Made by a program: the position numbers and the translations under genes
Source of the DNA: Streptococcus thermophilus
GTDB lineage: Bacteria > Bacillota > Bacilli > Lactobacillales > Streptococcaceae
Direction of reading: 5' to 3'
Assembly (NCBI RefSeq): GCF_010120595.1
Contig: NZ_CP038020.1
Location: forward strand, 248,001-312,000
DNA: 64,000 bases
Notes under the pieces: generated by a model
Seen by the model: only the letters and a program-made list of their open reading frames with translations
What the model was told of the DNA's origin: nothing
The model's database searches: none
Shown here: positions 18,070 through 28,812 of the stretch, piece by piece
Position numbering within the stretch: the first letter of the stretch is position 1
How the letters are laid out: the number at the start of each line of letters is the position of its first letter

Positions 18070-18131
18070 TTTTGTTTTTAAATAACTCTATCAAGGTTGT
18101 TAAACCTTGATAGAGTTATTTAAAAACAAAA
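18070..18131 (-). repeat. 29-bp perfect inverted repeat between secY and adk
   Basis: Arms 18070-18098 and 18103-18131 are exact reverse complements around a 4-nt loop, and start and end with the same A/T-rich sequence. In RNA this would form an uninterrupted 29-bp hairpin ending 16 nt before the adk start codon. No T run follows on the minus strand, so it is not a plain terminator. An RNA-processing or stability element is more likely. Confidence 0.8.
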
Positions 18132-18184
18132 GAGAAGGGACAGAAACTTACCTTTCTTTCCCTCTCGATTGCTCGTGAGAAAAC

Positions 18185-19480
18185 TTAGTCTTCAAGATTC
18201 ATAAATCCAACATACTGACGTTTCAATAGGTAACCCTCAAGTTGTTTCATACCTTCGATACCAGTTGAAATCAAGATCAAGAGTGATGTACCACCAAGTG
18301 CAATTGAACTTGTGAGGTGCATAAACTGTTGAGCCGCAATTGGAGCTAATGAAATAAACGCGAGAAATACAGCCCCGATTGTTGCCAATCTCTTAAGCAA
18401 TGAAGACATATACTTTTCTGTCTCACGACCTGGACGAACACTAGGAATGTAAGACCCATTCTTTTGAAGATATTCTGCAGTTTTTTCAGGATTTACTTGG
18501 ACAAATGTGTAGAAGAATGAGAATAAGATAATCAATATCGCGTAAGTAATCATTCCACTAGGTGTATTATACGAGAGTAATCCTTGTAAATGTGATAACC
18601 ACGTAACCTTAGAGAAGAATGGAAGAATAGTACTAGGAATTGTCGTAATCGAGCTAGCAAAGATAACGGGAATAACACCAGCTGGATTGACTTTCAAAGG
18701 TAAGTATGAATTCGTTGGAGCACCTTGAACCAATTTCGTATATTGAATTGGAATTTGATATTCTGCTTGTTGTACAAATGTCGTAAAGAAGACAATTGCC
18801 AAACCTACCACAATCAACAAAGCGACGATGATATAGGAACGAGTCAAATCTCCTGTACGAACATTGACAAAGAAATCCTCGTAAATTGTTGAGAACATCT
18901 TTGGAATGGAAGCAATGATACCAGAAAAGATAATCATTGACACACCATTACCGAAGCCCTTATCAGTAATTTGTTCACCAAGCCACGTCACAATTATGCT
19001 ACCAGCAGTTAAAATTGACCCAATCAATAGATAGGTTGAAATATTAGGTGTCTTAACCAATGAAATTGATGAGAGTGTATTGAAACTAGCTGTAATACCA
19101 ATCGATTGAACAAAGGCTAAAACAAGAGTAATATAGCGAGTCGCCTGATTTAATTTACGCCGACCAACTTCCCCTTGTTTGCCCCACTCTACAAATTTTG
19201 GATAGATATCCATCTGCAAAAGTTGGACAATGATTGATGCTGTAATATACGGACTAACCCCCATTGAAAAGATAGAGAAGTTATTCATAGCATTACCAGA
19301 CACCAAGTTAAGCATGTTCAAGAAAGGTAAATCACTTAATTGTTTCAAACTTTCAGCGTTGATACCAGGAACTGTTACATGAGTCCCGACACGAAAAACG
19401 AAAATAATGAAGATTATAAATAAAATCTTATTACGAACGTTTTTGACTTTCAACGCATCTTTTAATAGTTTAAAAAACAT
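18185..19480 (-). CDS. secY: Preprotein translocase channel subunit SecY
   Basis: 431 aa with ten membrane helices; early VFRVGTHVTVPGI, the plug region after it, and the cytoplasmic loop PSVRPGRETEKYM near residue 350 identify it. SecY forms the channel of the SecYEG translocon for secretion and membrane insertion. It follows rplO by 16 bp in the spc operon order. Confidence 0.98.
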   Translation of the reverse strand: MFFKLLKDALKVKNVRNKILFIIFIIFVFRVGTHVTVPGINAESLKQLSDLPFLNMLNLVSGNAMNNFSIFSMGVSPYITASIIVQLLQMDIYPKFVEWGKQGEVGRRKLNQATRYITLVLAFVQSIGITASFNTLSSISLVKTPNISTYLLIGSILTAGSIIVTWLGEQITDKGFGNGVSMIIFSGIIASIPKMFSTIYEDFFVNVRTGDLTRSYIIVALLIVVGLAIVFFTTFVQQAEYQIPIQYTKLVQGAPTNSYLPLKVNPAGVIPVIFASSITTIPSTILPFFSKVTWLSHLQGLLSYNTPSGMITYAILIILFSFFYTFVQVNPEKTAEYLQKNGSYIPSVRPGRETEKYMSSLLKRLATIGAVFLAFISLAPIAAQQFMHLTSSIALGGTSLLILISTGIEGMKQLEGYLLKRQYVGFMNLED

Positions 19481-19496
19481 AATGAGTTACCCCTCA

Positions 19497-19937
19497 TTAG
19501 ATGACTTCGATTGAACCACCTTTAGCAGTGATAGCTGCTTCAGCAGATTTTGAGAATTTAGCTGCTTTAACAGTCAATTTCTTAGTCAATTCGCCGTTGC
19601 CAAGAACTTTAACGCCTGATTTTTCAGCACGAATGATTCCAGCTTCCTTAAGAACTACTGGAGTTACTTCTGTACCATCTTCAAAAACGTTCAATTGATC
19701 AAGGTTTACAAGGGTGTATTCTTTAGCGTTGATGTTAGTGAATCCGCGTTTTGGAAGACGACGGAACAATGGAGTTTGTCCACCTTCAAATCCTGGACGT
19801 ACGCCACCACCGCTACGAGCTTTTTGACCTTTTTGACCACGACCTGAAGTTTTACCGTTACCAGATGAAGTACCACGACCTACACGGTTACGGACTTTAC
19901 GAGAACCTTCAGCAGGTTTCAATTCATGAAATTTCAT
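19497..19937 (-). CDS. rplO: Ribosomal protein L15
   Basis: 146 aa from the ATG at 19937 ([14 protein letters not shown]), which has a GAGGAG ribosome site. An upstream ATG in the same frame at 19982 has no such site and would add 15 residues not seen in the family. The Gly-rich [20 protein letters not shown] segment threads into 23S rRNA. uL15 is a mid-late assembly protein. Confidence 0.97.
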   Translation of the reverse strand: MKFHELKPAEGSRKVRNRVGRGTSSGNGKTSGRGQKGQKARSGGGVRPGFEGGQTPLFRRLPKRGFTNINAKEYTLVNLDQLNVFEDGTEVTPVVLKEAGIIRAEKSGVKVLGNGELTKKLTVKAAKFSKSAEAAITAKGGSIEVI

Positions 19938-19973
19938 TATTATTTTCTCCTCTTTTTGTAAAATGCTAGCGCC

Positions 19974-20057
19974 TCTAATCAAGTAAGGTAGCTTGATTAG
20001 AAACTCGCCTATACATGAAATTCAGTTTAAGTCGCAAGGTAACCCTCACGACTTAAA
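19974..20057. repeat. Two hairpins between rpmD and rplO
   Basis: TCTAATCAAG/CTTGATTAGA (19974-20001) and TTTAAGTCG/CGACTTAAA (20026-20057) are perfect dyads in the 127-bp gap. Similar dyads occur in other gaps of this cluster (21141-21220, 21758-21883, 22283-22404, 28745-28794). No T run follows, so they look like processing or stability elements. Confidence 0.55.
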
Positions 20058-20064
20058 TCAATTT

Positions 20065-20247
20065 TTATTTAACGTCTTCTACAGTTACCAAGTGAGATAC
20101 TGCGTTGACCATACCACGGATAGCAGCGTTGTCTTCTTTAACAACTGAGCTATTCAATTTACCAAGTCCAAGAGCAGCAACTGTTTTACGTTGTTCTGGT
20201 TTGCGTCCGATTGGAGACTTAGACAAAGTAATTTTAATTTGAGCCAT
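20065..20247 (-). CDS. rpmD: Ribosomal protein L30
   Basis: 60 aa, the short bacterial uL30: [20 protein letters not shown] then [10 protein letters not shown]. It binds 23S and 5S-proximal rRNA. It follows rpsE by 14 bp and precedes rplO as in other Firmicutes. Confidence 0.97.
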
Positions 20248-20261
20248 TGTTATCTCCTTTC

Positions 20262-20756
20262 TTATGCCAAGTCAGATACTGAGATGCCACGAAGAGCCGC
20301 AACTTCTTCAGCACGTTTAAGTTGTTTCAATCCTTCAACTGTCGCACGAACAATGTTGATTGGAGTGTTTGAACCAAGTGATTTAGATGTTACATCAGCA
20401 ACACCAGCCAATTCGACGACGGCACGAACTGCACCACCAGCGGCAACCCCAGCACCTTCAACAGCTGGTTTCAACAATACTTTCGCTCCACCAAATTCTG
20501 AACGAACTTCGTGAGGAATAGTTGTACCAACCATAGGAACTTCGATAAGGTTTTTCTTAGCTGCTTCAACTGCTTTACGGATAGCTTCTGGAACCTCTTG
20601 AGATTTACCAGTACCAAATCCTACGCGACCATTACGGTCACCAACAACAACAAGAGCAGCAAAACGCATGTTGCGTCCACCTTTTACAACTTTAGTAACA
20701 CGGTTGATAGCAACTACGCGTTCTTCAAGTTCTACTGCATTATCTTTAAATGCCAT
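20262..20756 (-). CDS. rpsE: Ribosomal protein S5
   Basis: 164 aa; the S5 double-stranded-RNA-binding domain ([20 protein letters not shown]) and the C-terminal domain with [16 protein letters not shown] are complete. uS5 is at the mRNA entrance and affects decoding accuracy; the VVKGG loop is the site of classic spectinomycin-resistance changes and looks wild type. Confidence 0.98.
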
Positions 20757-20774
20757 TATTAAGTGTCCTCCCTA

Positions 20775-21131
20775 TTAGAATTTCAATCCGTTTTCACGAG
20801 CTGAGTCAGCCAAAGCTTTAACACGTCCGTGATAGAGATATCCACCGCGGTCAAACACCACTTCAGAAATACCTTTAGCTACTGCGCGTTCAGCAACAAG
20901 TTTACCGACAACAATGGCTTGTTCTGTTTTAGTTCCTTTAGAAACCTCTTTATCAAGAGTTGATGCACTTGCGAGCGTTACACCCGCTACGTCATCAATT
21001 ACTTGAGCGTAGATGCCTGTATTAGAACGGAAAATGTTCAAACGTGGGCGATCAGCAGTTCCAGAGAGTTTTCCGCGAACGCGACGGTGGCGTTTTTGGC
21101 GGAGTTTGTTTTTATCTGGTTTCGAAATCAC
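20775..21131 (-). CDS. rplR: Ribosomal protein L18
   Basis: 118 aa from a GTG at 21131 (reads [20 protein letters not shown]), with the site AGAGGTG six bases before it. An in-frame GTG nine bases upstream lies inside that ribosome site and is not a credible start. uL18 binds 5S rRNA in the central protuberance. The C-terminus [20 protein letters not shown] is intact. Confidence 0.96.
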   Translation of the reverse strand: MISKPDKNKLRQKRHRRVRGKLSGTADRPRLNIFRSNTGIYAQVIDDVAGVTLASASTLDKEVSKGTKTEQAIVVGKLVAERAVAKGISEVVFDRGGYLYHGRVKALADSARENGLKF

Positions 21132-21220
21132 AATTTTCACCTCTTAATTATAATGATTGCTCATGAGAGCTTTTGGTAAGTGGGAAATCCAAAAAGAATA
21201 GCCACAAGGATAAAATCCTA

Positions 21221-21757
21221 TTATTTACCAGTTTTACCTTCTTTACGACGTACGTATTCACCAACGTAACGGATACCTTTACCTTTGTAAGGTTCTGGAG
21301 AACGAAGGCTACGGATGTAAGCTGCTGTTTGACCAACAACTTCTTTGTTGATACCGCTAACAACAATTGAAGTTGCAGATGGTACTTCAAAAGTAATGCC
21401 TTCTGGAGCTTCAACTTCGTCTTGGTGAGATTTACCAACTGAAAGAACAAGTTTTGTTCCTTGGAGTTGAGCACGGTATCCTACACCGTGCATTTCAAGT
21501 TCTTTTTTGAAACCTTCAGAAACACCAACAACCATGTTGTTCAAGTTTGCACGTGAAGTGCCGTGGATTGTTTTGTTTTCTTTTGAGTCGTTTGGACGGT
21601 GAAGTGTAACTTCGTTGCCTTCAACTTTGATTTCAATGTTTTTGTTAAACTCACGAGTGAGTTCGCCTTTAGGTCCTTTAACAGTAACAACGTTATCGTT
21701 GTTTGTTATTTCAACACCAGCAGGCAAAGTAATTACTTTATTACCAATACGTGACAT
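21221..21757 (-). CDS. rplF: Ribosomal protein L6
   Basis: 178 aa with two L6 repeats: [17 protein letters not shown] opens the first and [20 protein letters not shown] closes the second. uL6 lies near the factor-binding site of the 50S subunit. Gaps on both sides (81 and 126 bp) are larger than usual in this operon and hold short dyads such as GAGTTTCA...TGAAACTC. Confidence 0.98.
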   Translation of the reverse strand: MSRIGNKVITLPAGVEITNNDNVVTVKGPKGELTREFNKNIEIKVEGNEVTLHRPNDSKENKTIHGTSRANLNNMVVGVSEGFKKELEMHGVGYRAQLQGTKLVLSVGKSHQDEVEAPEGITFEVPSATSIVVSGINKEVVGQTAAYIRSLRSPEPYKGKGIRYVGEYVRRKEGKTGK

Positions 21758-21883
21758 AGTCTTTAATTCTCCTGTTAGATTATCAAGCCACTAAGTGACT
21801 AGTTTTCACGGGGATGAGTTTCAAAGAATTAAATCAATGAAACTCGCACGACTAGTTAAACAATCGCGCTTACTGTTAACCTC

Positions 21884-22282
21884 TTACCAAACGTAAGCGA
21901 TAACTTCTCCACCAACGTTCTTTTGACGAGCTTCTTTGTCAGTCAAAAGACCTTCTGAAGTAGAAATGATCGCGATTCCAAGTCCGTTAAGAACTTTAGG
22001 AATATCTTCACGCTTAGAGTAAACACGAAGACCTGGTTTAGAGATACGTTTCAAGTTAGTGATAACACGTTCACCATTTTGTCCGTATTTCAGGAATACG
22101 CGAACGATACCTTGTTTGTCATCTTCAATAACTTCAACGTTTTTTACAAAACCTTCACGTTTAAGGATTTCAGCAATACCTTTTTTAATGTTTGATGCAG
22201 GTACTTCAAGAACTTCGTGCTTAGCTTGGTTAGCGTTACGGATACGTGTCAAGAAATCTGCAATTGGGTCAGTCATAACCAT
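21884..22282 (-). CDS. rpsH: Ribosomal protein S8
   Basis: 132 aa starting [19 protein letters not shown]; the second ATG (MTDP) is a possible alternative, but the first has the better-spaced GAGGAG site and matches the usual streptococcal length. uS8 binds 16S helix 21 and, in other bacteria, represses the spc operon. The [21 protein letters not shown]-terminus is intact. Confidence 0.97.
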   Translation of the reverse strand: MVMTDPIADFLTRIRNANQAKHEVLEVPASNIKKGIAEILKREGFVKNVEVIEDDKQGIVRVFLKYGQNGERVITNLKRISKPGLRVYSKREDIPKVLNGLGIAIISTSEGLLTDKEARQKNVGGEVIAYVW

Positions 22283-22404
22283 TTTATATTTTCTCCTCTT
22301 ACTAGTAGTTTGAATAATTCACTTGCTAGTTAATGATTGAGCTGGGCTCAGTTTGTGTTTAATACATTCAACTTAGAAAAATCTAACTTGAATGAATCAT
22401 AATT

Positions 22405-22590
22405 TTACCAAGAAGCTTTGGTAACACCTGGAATTTGACCTTTGTGAGCCAATTCACGGAAGCAAACACGGCAAAGTTTAAATTTGCGATAAACTGAGTG
22501 TGGACGTCCACAACGTTCGCAACGAGTGTAAGCTTGCGTAGAGAACTTCGCAGGGCGTTTGTTCTTAGCAATCAATGATTTTTTAGCCAA
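22405..22590 (-). CDS. rpsN: Ribosomal protein S14, zinc-binding type Z
   Basis: 61 aa with CERC and CRVC zinc pairs, the short C+ form found in Firmicutes in the spc operon. A longer zinc-free paralogue is often encoded elsewhere, outside this window. It binds the 30S head. Confidence 0.97.
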   Translation of the reverse strand: MAKKSLIAKNKRPAKFSTQAYTRCERCGRPHSVYRKFKLCRVCFRELAHKGQIPGVTKASW

Positions 22591-22607
22591 TTTATTTACC
22601 TCCTAGA

Positions 22608-23150
22608 TTATTTTGCAAAAGGCATTCCAAGGCCTTTAAGCAATTCACGACCTTCTTCGTCAGTGTTAGCAGTAGTTACGATAACGATATCCATACCACG
22701 TACTTTATCAACATTATCGAAGTTGATTTCTGGGAAGATAAGTTGTTCTTTAACCCCAAGTGTGTAGTTACCACGTCCATCAAATGATTTAGTTGGAACA
22801 CCATGGAAGTCACGAACACGTGGAAGTGAAACTGACACCAATTTATCTAAGAATTCGTACATGCGTTCACCACGAAGGGTAACTTTAGCACCGATCGCTA
22901 CACCTTCACGAAGACGGAAGCCAGCGATTGATTTCTTAGCTTTAGTAATCAATGGTTTTTGACCTGAAATAAGTGCCAATTCAGCAGCAGCTTTTTCAAG
23001 AGTTTTAGCGTTGTTTACAGCTTCACCAACACCCATGTTAATAACAATTTTATCAACCTTTGGCACAGCCATAACTGAAGAATAGTTAAATTGTTCAGTC
23101 AAAGCAGGAATTACTTCGTTAGTGTATTTTTCTTTAAGACGGTTAGCCAT
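22608..23150 (-). CDS. rplE: Ribosomal protein L5
   Basis: 180 aa; [16 protein letters not shown] start, [12 protein letters not shown] and the [14 protein letters not shown] block are conserved. uL5 carries 5S rRNA in the central protuberance and touches P-site tRNA. It follows rplX by 26 bp. Confidence 0.98.
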   Translation of the reverse strand: MANRLKEKYTNEVIPALTEQFNYSSVMAVPKVDKIVINMGVGEAVNNAKTLEKAAAELALISGQKPLITKAKKSIAGFRLREGVAIGAKVTLRGERMYEFLDKLVSVSLPRVRDFHGVPTKSFDGRGNYTLGVKEQLIFPEINFDNVDKVRGMDIVIVTTANTDEEGRELLKGLGMPFAK

Positions 23151-23176
23151 TTAATACTTTCTCCTTTCCTTCGTGA

Positions 23177-23482
23177 TTAGTCAAGCACTTCGCCTGATTT
23201 TTTGTTGTAACGAACTTTCTTGCCGTCAACAACTTTGTAACCTACACGTCCAGCTACACCGTTCTTGTCAAGAACTTGAACGTTTGAAGCGTGGATTGGT
23301 GCTTCTTTTTCCACGATAGCACCTTGAGGGTTTTCAGTTGATGGTTTTTGATGTTTTTTAATGATTGCAACACCTTCAACAACAACTTTGTTTATTTTTG
23401 GAAGAGCCTTAAGAACTACTGCTTCAGTTCCTTTGTCTTTACCAGCAATAACGCGAACTTTATCGCCTTTTTTTACAAACAT
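23177..23482 (-). CDS. rplX: Ribosomal protein L24
   Basis: 101 aa with the KOW motif [19 protein letters not shown] at the N-terminus. uL24 starts 50S assembly near the tunnel exit. A dyad (CCCTGA/TCAGGG) lies in the 80-bp gap to rplN. Confidence 0.98.
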   Translation of the reverse strand: MFVKKGDKVRVIAGKDKGTEAVVLKALPKINKVVVEGVAIIKKHQKPSTENPQGAIVEKEAPIHASNVQVLDKNGVAGRVGYKVVDGKKVRYNKKSGEVLD

Positions 23483-23562
23483 TTGAGTATTTCTCCTATT
23501 ATTTCTTACGCCCTAATGGGCACCCTGAATAAATCAGGGGACTAAGTTTGTGTTAATTCAGA

Positions 23563-23931
23563 TTAAAGTACTTCTGGCGCCAAAGATACAATACGCATGT
23601 ATCCACCTTCACGCAATTCACGTGCAACAGGGCCAAAGATACGAGTTCCACGAGGAGTTTTGTCATCACGGATGATTACTGCAGCGTTGTCATCAAACTT
23701 GATGTATGAACCGTCTGAACGGCGAGCACCAGTTTTTGTACGTACGATAACAGCTTTAACAACATCACCTTTTTTAACAGCTCCACCTGGTGTAGCTTGT
23801 TTAACAGTTGCAACGATAACGTCGCCGATGTTAGCGAATTTACGTCCTGAACCACCAAGAACTTTGATAGTCAAGATCTCACGAGCACCGCTATTATCAG
23901 CAACTTTTAAGCGACTTTCTTGTTGAATCAT
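23563..23931 (-). CDS. rplN: Ribosomal protein L14
   Basis: 122 aa, [18 protein letters not shown] start and [14 protein letters not shown] core. uL14 forms an intersubunit bridge and is the docking site of the silencing factor RsfS. It follows rpsQ by 24 bp. Confidence 0.98.
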   Translation of the reverse strand: MIQQESRLKVADNSGAREILTIKVLGGSGRKFANIGDVIVATVKQATPGGAVKKGDVVKAVIVRTKTGARRSDGSYIKFDDNAAVIIRDDKTPRGTRIFGPVARELREGGYMRIVSLAPEVL

Positions 23932-23955
23932 TTCAATTGTCTCCTTTTAGTTTTA

Positions 23956-24216
23956 TTAGATAATAACAGCTTCTTCCACAACCTCTACAAGACGGAAGCG
24001 TTTTGTAGCTGAAAGTGGACGAGTTTCCATGATACGAACGATATCGCCTTCTTTAGCAACGTTGTTTTCATCATGTGCTTTGTATTTTTTAGAGTAGTTG
24101 ATACGTTTACCATAGACTGGGTGGTTACGTTTAGTTTCAACTACAACTGTGATTGTTTTATCCATCTTGTCAGATACTACGCGTCCAACAAGGGTTTTAC
24201 GTTGATTACGTTCCAT
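23956..24216 (-). CDS. rpsQ: Ribosomal protein S17
   Basis: 86 aa OB-fold protein, [20 protein letters not shown] then the [15 protein letters not shown] end. uS17 binds 16S rRNA early in 30S assembly. Confidence 0.98.
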
Positions 24217-24243
24217 TATTAGAATTGCTCCTTTCCCAATCTA

Positions 24244-24450
24244 TTATTTAATTTCAGATTGCACAGTTTTAATACGTGCAATTTGTTTTTTAACTTCGTT
24301 CAAACGGGCAGTTTGATCAAGTTGACCTGCTGCAGCTTGGAAACGAAGGTCGAAAAGTTCTTTCTTAAGTTCGTTTTCTTTTTTAGCAAGCTCTTCTTGA
24401 GACAAGCCACGAAGCTCAGCAACAAACTTTTTGATTTCTTCAAGTTTCAT
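24244..24450 (-). CDS. rpmC: Ribosomal protein L29
   Basis: 68 aa helical protein, [20 protein letters not shown]. uL29 is at the tunnel exit and contributes to docking of trigger factor and SRP. It follows rplP by 9 bp. Confidence 0.97.
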   Translation of the reverse strand: MKLEEIKKFVAELRGLSQEELAKKENELKKELFDLRFQAAAGQLDQTARLNEVKKQIARIKTVQSEIK

Positions 24451-24459
24451 GTCTTCTCC

Positions 24460-24873
24460 TTATTCTGCTTCACGTTTCACGAATTTAGATTTAACTGGCA
24501 ATTTGTGGCTAGCAAGACGAAGCGCTTCACGTGCAACTTCTTCAGAAACACCTGCGATTTCGAACATTACTTTACCACGTTTAACTGGTGCTACCCAACC
24601 TTCAGGTGCCCCTTTACCAGAACCCATACGTACACCGATAGCTTTAGCAGTGTATGGTTTATGTGGGAAGATCTTAATCCAAACCTTACCACCACGTTTC
24701 ATGTAACGAGTCATGGCAATACGAGCAGCCTCGATTTGACGGTTTGTAATCCAGTGGCTAGTTGTAGCTTGAAGACCGTATTCACCGAATGATACTTCTT
24801 TATCACCTTTAGCCTCACCGCGCATTTTTCCACGGAATTCACGACGGTGTTTAACACGTTTAGGTACTAACAT
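24460..24873 (-). CDS. rplP: Ribosomal protein L16
   Basis: 137 aa; [20 protein letters not shown] start. uL16 is near the A site and peptidyl transferase centre; the arginine that is hydroxylated in some bacteria lies in the [16 protein letters not shown] segment. It begins 3 bp after rpsC. Confidence 0.98.
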   Translation of the reverse strand: MLVPKRVKHRREFRGKMRGEAKGDKEVSFGEYGLQATTSHWITNRQIEAARIAMTRYMKRGGKVWIKIFPHKPYTAKAIGVRMGSGKGAPEGWVAPVKRGKVMFEIAGVSEEVAREALRLASHKLPVKSKFVKREAE

Positions 24874-24876
24874 TTG

Positions 24877-25530
24877 TTATTTGCCTCCTTTAGTGTTTTT
24901 ACGGGCTGGAAGAACTTCTCCACGGTAGATCCAAACTTTAACACCAAGTTTACCGTAAGTTGTGTCAGCTTCTTCCAAAGCGTAATCGATATCAGCGCGA
25001 AGTGTGTGAAGTGGAACTGTCCCTTCTGAGTATCCTTCTGTACGGGCAATATCTGCACCGTTCAAACGACCTGATACTTGAGTTTTGATCCCTTTAGCTC
25101 CAGCACGCATTGCACGTTGGATAGCTTGTTTTTGTGCACGACGGAAAGCAACACGTTGCTCAAGTTGACGAGCAATAGTTTCACCAACAAGGTGAGCGTC
25201 CAAATCAGGTTTTTTGATTTCAACGATGTTGATGTGAACTTGTTTTCCAGTCAATTTGTTAAGTTGAGTGCGAAGAGCGTCAACGTTTGATCCACCTTTA
25301 CCGATAACCATCCCTGGTTTAGCAGTGTGAAGTGAAACAATAACTTTGTTTACAGCACGTACGATTTCAATAGTTGAAACTGAAGCGTCTGCAAGCTCTT
25401 TTTGAATGAATTTGCGGATTGCCAAATCTTCGTGAAGGTAATCTGCGTATTCTTTTTCAGCATACCATTTCGCATCCCAATCACGGATGATCCCGACACG
25501 CAAACCAATTGGATGTACTTTTTGACCCAC
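24877..25530 (-). CDS. rpsC: Ribosomal protein S3
   Basis: 217 aa with a KH type II domain ([15 protein letters not shown]) and the C-terminal [16 protein letters not shown]. uS3 guards the mRNA entry channel and helps unwind mRNA. It follows rplV by 12 bp. Confidence 0.98.
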   Translation of the reverse strand: MGQKVHPIGLRVGIIRDWDAKWYAEKEYADYLHEDLAIRKFIQKELADASVSTIEIVRAVNKVIVSLHTAKPGMVIGKGGSNVDALRTQLNKLTGKQVHINIVEIKKPDLDAHLVGETIARQLEQRVAFRRAQKQAIQRAMRAGAKGIKTQVSGRLNGADIARTEGYSEGTVPLHTLRADIDYALEEADTTYGKLGVKVWIYRGEVLPARKNTKGGK

Positions 25531-25542
25531 GAGTTTACCTCC

Positions 25543-25887
25543 TTATTTTTCTGACACAACTACTGTTACGTGAGTTGTGCGTTTGTTGATTGGTGAAGCT
25601 GAACCTTTCGCACGTGGACGGAAACGTTTCATTGTTGGTCCTTCGTTTGCGAATGTTTCAGATACTACTAAGTTAGCTTTTTCCAAACCAAAGTTGTTTT
25701 CTGCGTTAGCGATAGCAGAGTTAAGTGTTTTCTCAACAATGCGAGCTGCTTTGTTTGGAGTGAATTTCAAGATTGCGATTGCATCAGCAACGTTCTTACC
25801 ACGGATAAGATCAAGAACAAGACGTGTTTTACGAGGTGAAACACGCACTGTACGAGCCATTGCTTTAGCTGAAGTAATTTCTGCCAT
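25543..25887 (-). CDS. rplV: Ribosomal protein L22
   Basis: 114 aa; [18 protein letters not shown] start and the beta-hairpin [20 protein letters not shown] that lines the exit tunnel, the site of macrolide-resistance changes elsewhere; it looks wild type here. Confidence 0.98.
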   Translation of the reverse strand: MAEITSAKAMARTVRVSPRKTRLVLDLIRGKNVADAIAILKFTPNKAARIVEKTLNSAIANAENNFGLEKANLVVSETFANEGPTMKRFRPRAKGSASPINKRTTHVTVVVSEK

Positions 25888-25902
25888 TGTGTCCTCCTCC
25901 TA

Positions 25903-26181
25903 TTAACGACGTGTTTTCTTATCGTCAGCTGCATGACCTTTGTAAGTACGAGTTGGTGCAAATTCACCAAGTTTGTGACCTACCATGTCTTCTTGGATGT
26001 AAACAGGAACATGTTTACGTCCATCATAAACTGCGATAGTGTATCCGATGAAACTTGGGAAAATCGTTGAACGACGTGACCAAGTTTTAATTACTTTTTT
26101 CTTTTCGTCATTTGCTTGAGCTTCAACTTTTTTCATCAAATGCCCATCGACGAAAGGTCCTTTTTTAAGACTACGTCCCAT
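25903..26181 (-). CDS. rpsS: Ribosomal protein S19
   Basis: 92 aa, [18 protein letters not shown] start and [20 protein letters not shown] end. uS19 is in the 30S head and contacts the 50S central protuberance. Confidence 0.98.
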   Translation of the reverse strand: MGRSLKKGPFVDGHLMKKVEAQANDEKKKVIKTWSRRSTIFPSFIGYTIAVYDGRKHVPVYIQEDMVGHKLGEFAPTRTYKGHAADDKKTRR

Positions 26182-26274
26182 TTTGTAGTTTTCTCCTTTA
26201 AATTAAATGTACCACAGCGGCTTGCGCTAAGAAGCGCTACCGAGTTGGCGGATGTCATATACTAAGCGACTAAA

Positions 26275-27108
26275 TTATTTTTCGTTACGACGACGAACGA
26301 TAAGTTTGTCAGATTTAGCTTTCTTGTTACGAGTTTTAAGACCAAGCGCAGGTTTACCCCATGGAGTAGATGGCGCTTTACGTCCAACTGGTGCTTTACC
26401 TTCACCACCACCGTGTGGGTGATCGTTAGGGTTCATTACAGAACCACGAACTGTTGGGCGAACACCTTTCCAGCGGTTACGACCGGCTTTACCAAGGTTG
26501 ATAAGTGATTGTTGTTCGTTACCCACAGTACCGATAGTTGCACGACAAGTTCCAAGAATCATACGAACTTCGCCTGATTGAAGACGAACAAGTACGTATT
26601 TACCTTCTTGACCCAAAACTTGAGCAGAAGCACCAGCGGCACGGACAAGTTCAGCACCTTTACCTGGTTTAAGCTCAATGTTGTGGATAACTGTACCAAC
26701 TGGGATGTTTGCAAGTGGAAGAGCGTTACCAACTTTGATATCCGCATCTGGACCTGAAACGATACGTTGACCTACTTCAAGACCTTTAGGTGCGATGATG
26801 TAAGCTTTAACCCCGTCAGTGTAGTGTACAAGAGCGATGTTTGCAGTACGGTTTGGATCGTACTCAATTGTTTTAACAACTGCTTCAACGCCATCTTTGT
26901 TACGTTTGAAGTCAATCAAACGGTAGTGGCGTTTGTGTCCGCCACCTTGGTGACGTACAGTGATACGACCATTGTTATTACGACCAGCTTTGTTCTTAAG
27001 AGAAACAAGCAATGATTTTTCAGGAGTGCTTGTAGTGATTTCTGCGAAATCCAAAGAAGTCATGTGACGACGGCCATTTGTCGTTGGTTTATAAACTTTA
27101 ATACCCAC
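26275..27108 (-). CDS. rplB: Ribosomal protein L2
   Basis: 277 aa; early [20 protein letters not shown], and the C-terminal [17 protein letters not shown] loop whose histidine is needed for peptidyl transfer. uL2 bridges the subunits. The gap to rpsS (93 bp) is wider than most here and has only weak dyads. Confidence 0.98.
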   Translation of the reverse strand: MGIKVYKPTTNGRRHMTSLDFAEITTSTPEKSLLVSLKNKAGRNNNGRITVRHQGGGHKRHYRLIDFKRNKDGVEAVVKTIEYDPNRTANIALVHYTDGVKAYIIAPKGLEVGQRIVSGPDADIKVGNALPLANIPVGTVIHNIELKPGKGAELVRAAGASAQVLGQEGKYVLVRLQSGEVRMILGTCRATIGTVGNEQQSLINLGKAGRNRWKGVRPTVRGSVMNPNDHPHGGGEGKAPVGRKAPSTPWGKPALGLKTRNKKAKSDKLIVRRRNEK

Positions 27109-27125
27109 GTTAATTTCTCCTTTGA

Positions 27126-27422
27126 TTATTCAGCTTCAGCTGCAAACAACTCGATTGCTTTAGAATCAGCTGTAAGAGTGATGATAGCTTTTTTAGTTTT
27201 TGAAGTGAAACCAGTGTAACGTCCTACACGTTTTTGTTTTGGTTTAACAGTTACAGTGTTCACGCTAGCAACTTTAACACCTTCAAATGCAGCTTCAACT
27301 GCTTGTTTGATCAAGAGTTTGTGTGCACGTGTATCAACTTCGAAAGTGTATTTTCCTGCTTCAAGAGCAATCATAGATTTCTCAGTGATAACAGGTTTTT
27401 TGATTACGTCATACAAATTCAT
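27126..27422 (-). CDS. rplW: Ribosomal protein L23
   Basis: 98 aa, [17 protein letters not shown] start. uL23 is the docking site for trigger factor and SRP at the tunnel exit. Its ATG shares one base with the rplD stop codon (TAATG), so the two are translationally coupled. Confidence 0.98.
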   Translation of the reverse strand: MNLYDVIKKPVITEKSMIALEAGKYTFEVDTRAHKLLIKQAVEAAFEGVKVASVNTVTVKPKQKRVGRYTGFTSKTKKAIITLTADSKAIELFAAEAE

Positions 27423-28045
27423 TATGCAAGAACCTCCTCGATTGATGAGATAGCTTCTTTAGTAACAAGAAGTTTATCTGCGTTTACGATGTCAAGTACG
27501 CTTGCAGTTGCAGGAGTTGCAACAGTTACGTTTGCAAGGTTACGTGCTGAAAGTTCAGCGAATTTGTTTCCTTCTTCAACGATAACAAGTACTTTAGAAT
27601 CGATGCTAAGAGCTGAAAGAACGTTTGCGAATTCAGCAGTTTTTGGAGCCGCAAATGAGAGAGCTTCAACCGCTACAAATTTATCTTCTGCAACTTTAGC
27701 TGAGTATACAGATTTCAATGCAAGGCGACGAATTTTTTGTGGAAGTTTGTATCCGTAAGAACGTGGAGTTGGTCCGAAGACAACACCACCACCACGCCAT
27801 TGTGGTGAGCGGATAGAACCTTGACGAGCACGTCCAGTTCCTTTTTGACGCCATGGTTTACGTCCACCACCTGATACTGCCGAACGGTTTTTAACCGCAT
27901 GAGTACCTTGGCGAAGGCTAGCACGTTGGCTGACTACGACATCAAATACTACTGATTCGTTTGGTTCGATACCGAAGATAGCGTCATTAAGTTCAACTGT
28001 GCTAACTTCTTTACCAGTTTGGTCAAATAGTTTTACGTTTGCCAT
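27422..28045 (-). CDS. rplD: Ribosomal protein L4
   Basis: 207 aa; the tunnel loop [20 protein letters not shown] is intact and wild type in appearance. In proteobacteria L4 also represses the S10 operon; whether this holds in streptococci is not shown by the sequence. Confidence 0.98.
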   Translation of the reverse strand: MANVKLFDQTGKEVSTVELNDAIFGIEPNESVVFDVVVSQRASLRQGTHAVKNRSAVSGGGRKPWRQKGTGRARQGSIRSPQWRGGGVVFGPTPRSYGYKLPQKIRRLALKSVYSAKVAEDKFVAVEALSFAAPKTAEFANVLSALSIDSKVLVIVEEGNKFAELSARNLANVTVATPATASVLDIVNADKLLVTKEAISSIEEVLA

Positions 28046-28069
28046 TTTTAACTGATTTCTCCTTTCTTA

Positions 28070-28696
28070 TTATTTAGCAGCTTTAACTGCTGATTTGATA
28101 GTGATAAGAGATTTCTTAGCACCTGGTACGTTACCTTTGATAAGGATAACGTTTTTCTCTGGGATAACTTGTACAATTTCAAGGTTTTGAATTGTCACAC
28201 GGTTGCCACCCATACGTCCTGCCAAGTGTTTGTTTTTGAAAACACGGTTAGGCGCTACAGGTCCCATTGAACCTGGACGACGATGGTAACGAGAACCGTG
28301 AGCCATAGGTCCGCGTGATTGACCGTGGCGCTTGATAACACCTTGGAAACCTTTACCTTTTGAAGTACCAGTTACATCAACAACATCTCCAGCTTCGAAT
28401 ATGTCAACTGTGATTTCTGATCCAACTTCTAAGCCTTCAATGTTTTTGAATTCACGAATGAAGCGCTTAGGAGCTGTGTTAGCTTTCGCTACGTGGCCTT
28501 TGGCAGGTTTGTTGCTCAATACTTCACGTTTGTCATCAAAACCAACTTGAACTGCTTCGTAACCGTCTGTTTCAACAGTTTTAACTTGAAGCACAACGTT
28601 TGGAGTAGCTTCAATGACAGTAACAGGGATAAATTCACCTGCTTCAGTGAAGATTTGAGTCATTCCCACTTTTTTCCCTAAGATTCCTTTTGTCAT
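28070..28696 (-). CDS. rplC: Ribosomal protein L3
   Basis: 208 aa, [20 protein letters not shown] start, and the [20 protein letters not shown] loop that reaches the peptidyl transferase centre. uL3 starts assembly of the 50S 3' domain. Confidence 0.98.
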   Translation of the reverse strand: MTKGILGKKVGMTQIFTEAGEFIPVTVIEATPNVVLQVKTVETDGYEAVQVGFDDKREVLSNKPAKGHVAKANTAPKRFIREFKNIEGLEVGSEITVDIFEAGDVVDVTGTSKGKGFQGVIKRHGQSRGPMAHGSRYHRRPGSMGPVAPNRVFKNKHLAGRMGGNRVTIQNLEIVQVIPEKNVILIKGNVPGAKKSLITIKSAVKAAK

Positions 28697-28744
28697 GAGA
28701 AAATACTTCCTTTACTTTAATAATGTATTTCAAAAAGTTTTTTA

Positions 28745-28794
28745 TGAGCGTTTTTTATGCTCAAAAAAGTTTTTAACGAGCGTTTTTTATGCTC
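28745..28794. repeat. Tandem hairpin repeats between rpsJ and rplC
   Basis: GAGCGTTTTTTATGCTCA occurs twice in direct orientation in the 116-bp gap, each able to form a 4-bp stem with an AT loop. A duplication by slippage seems likely. Function unknown. Confidence 0.5.
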
Positions 28795-28812
28795 AATGAA
28801 TCAATCTTTAAA

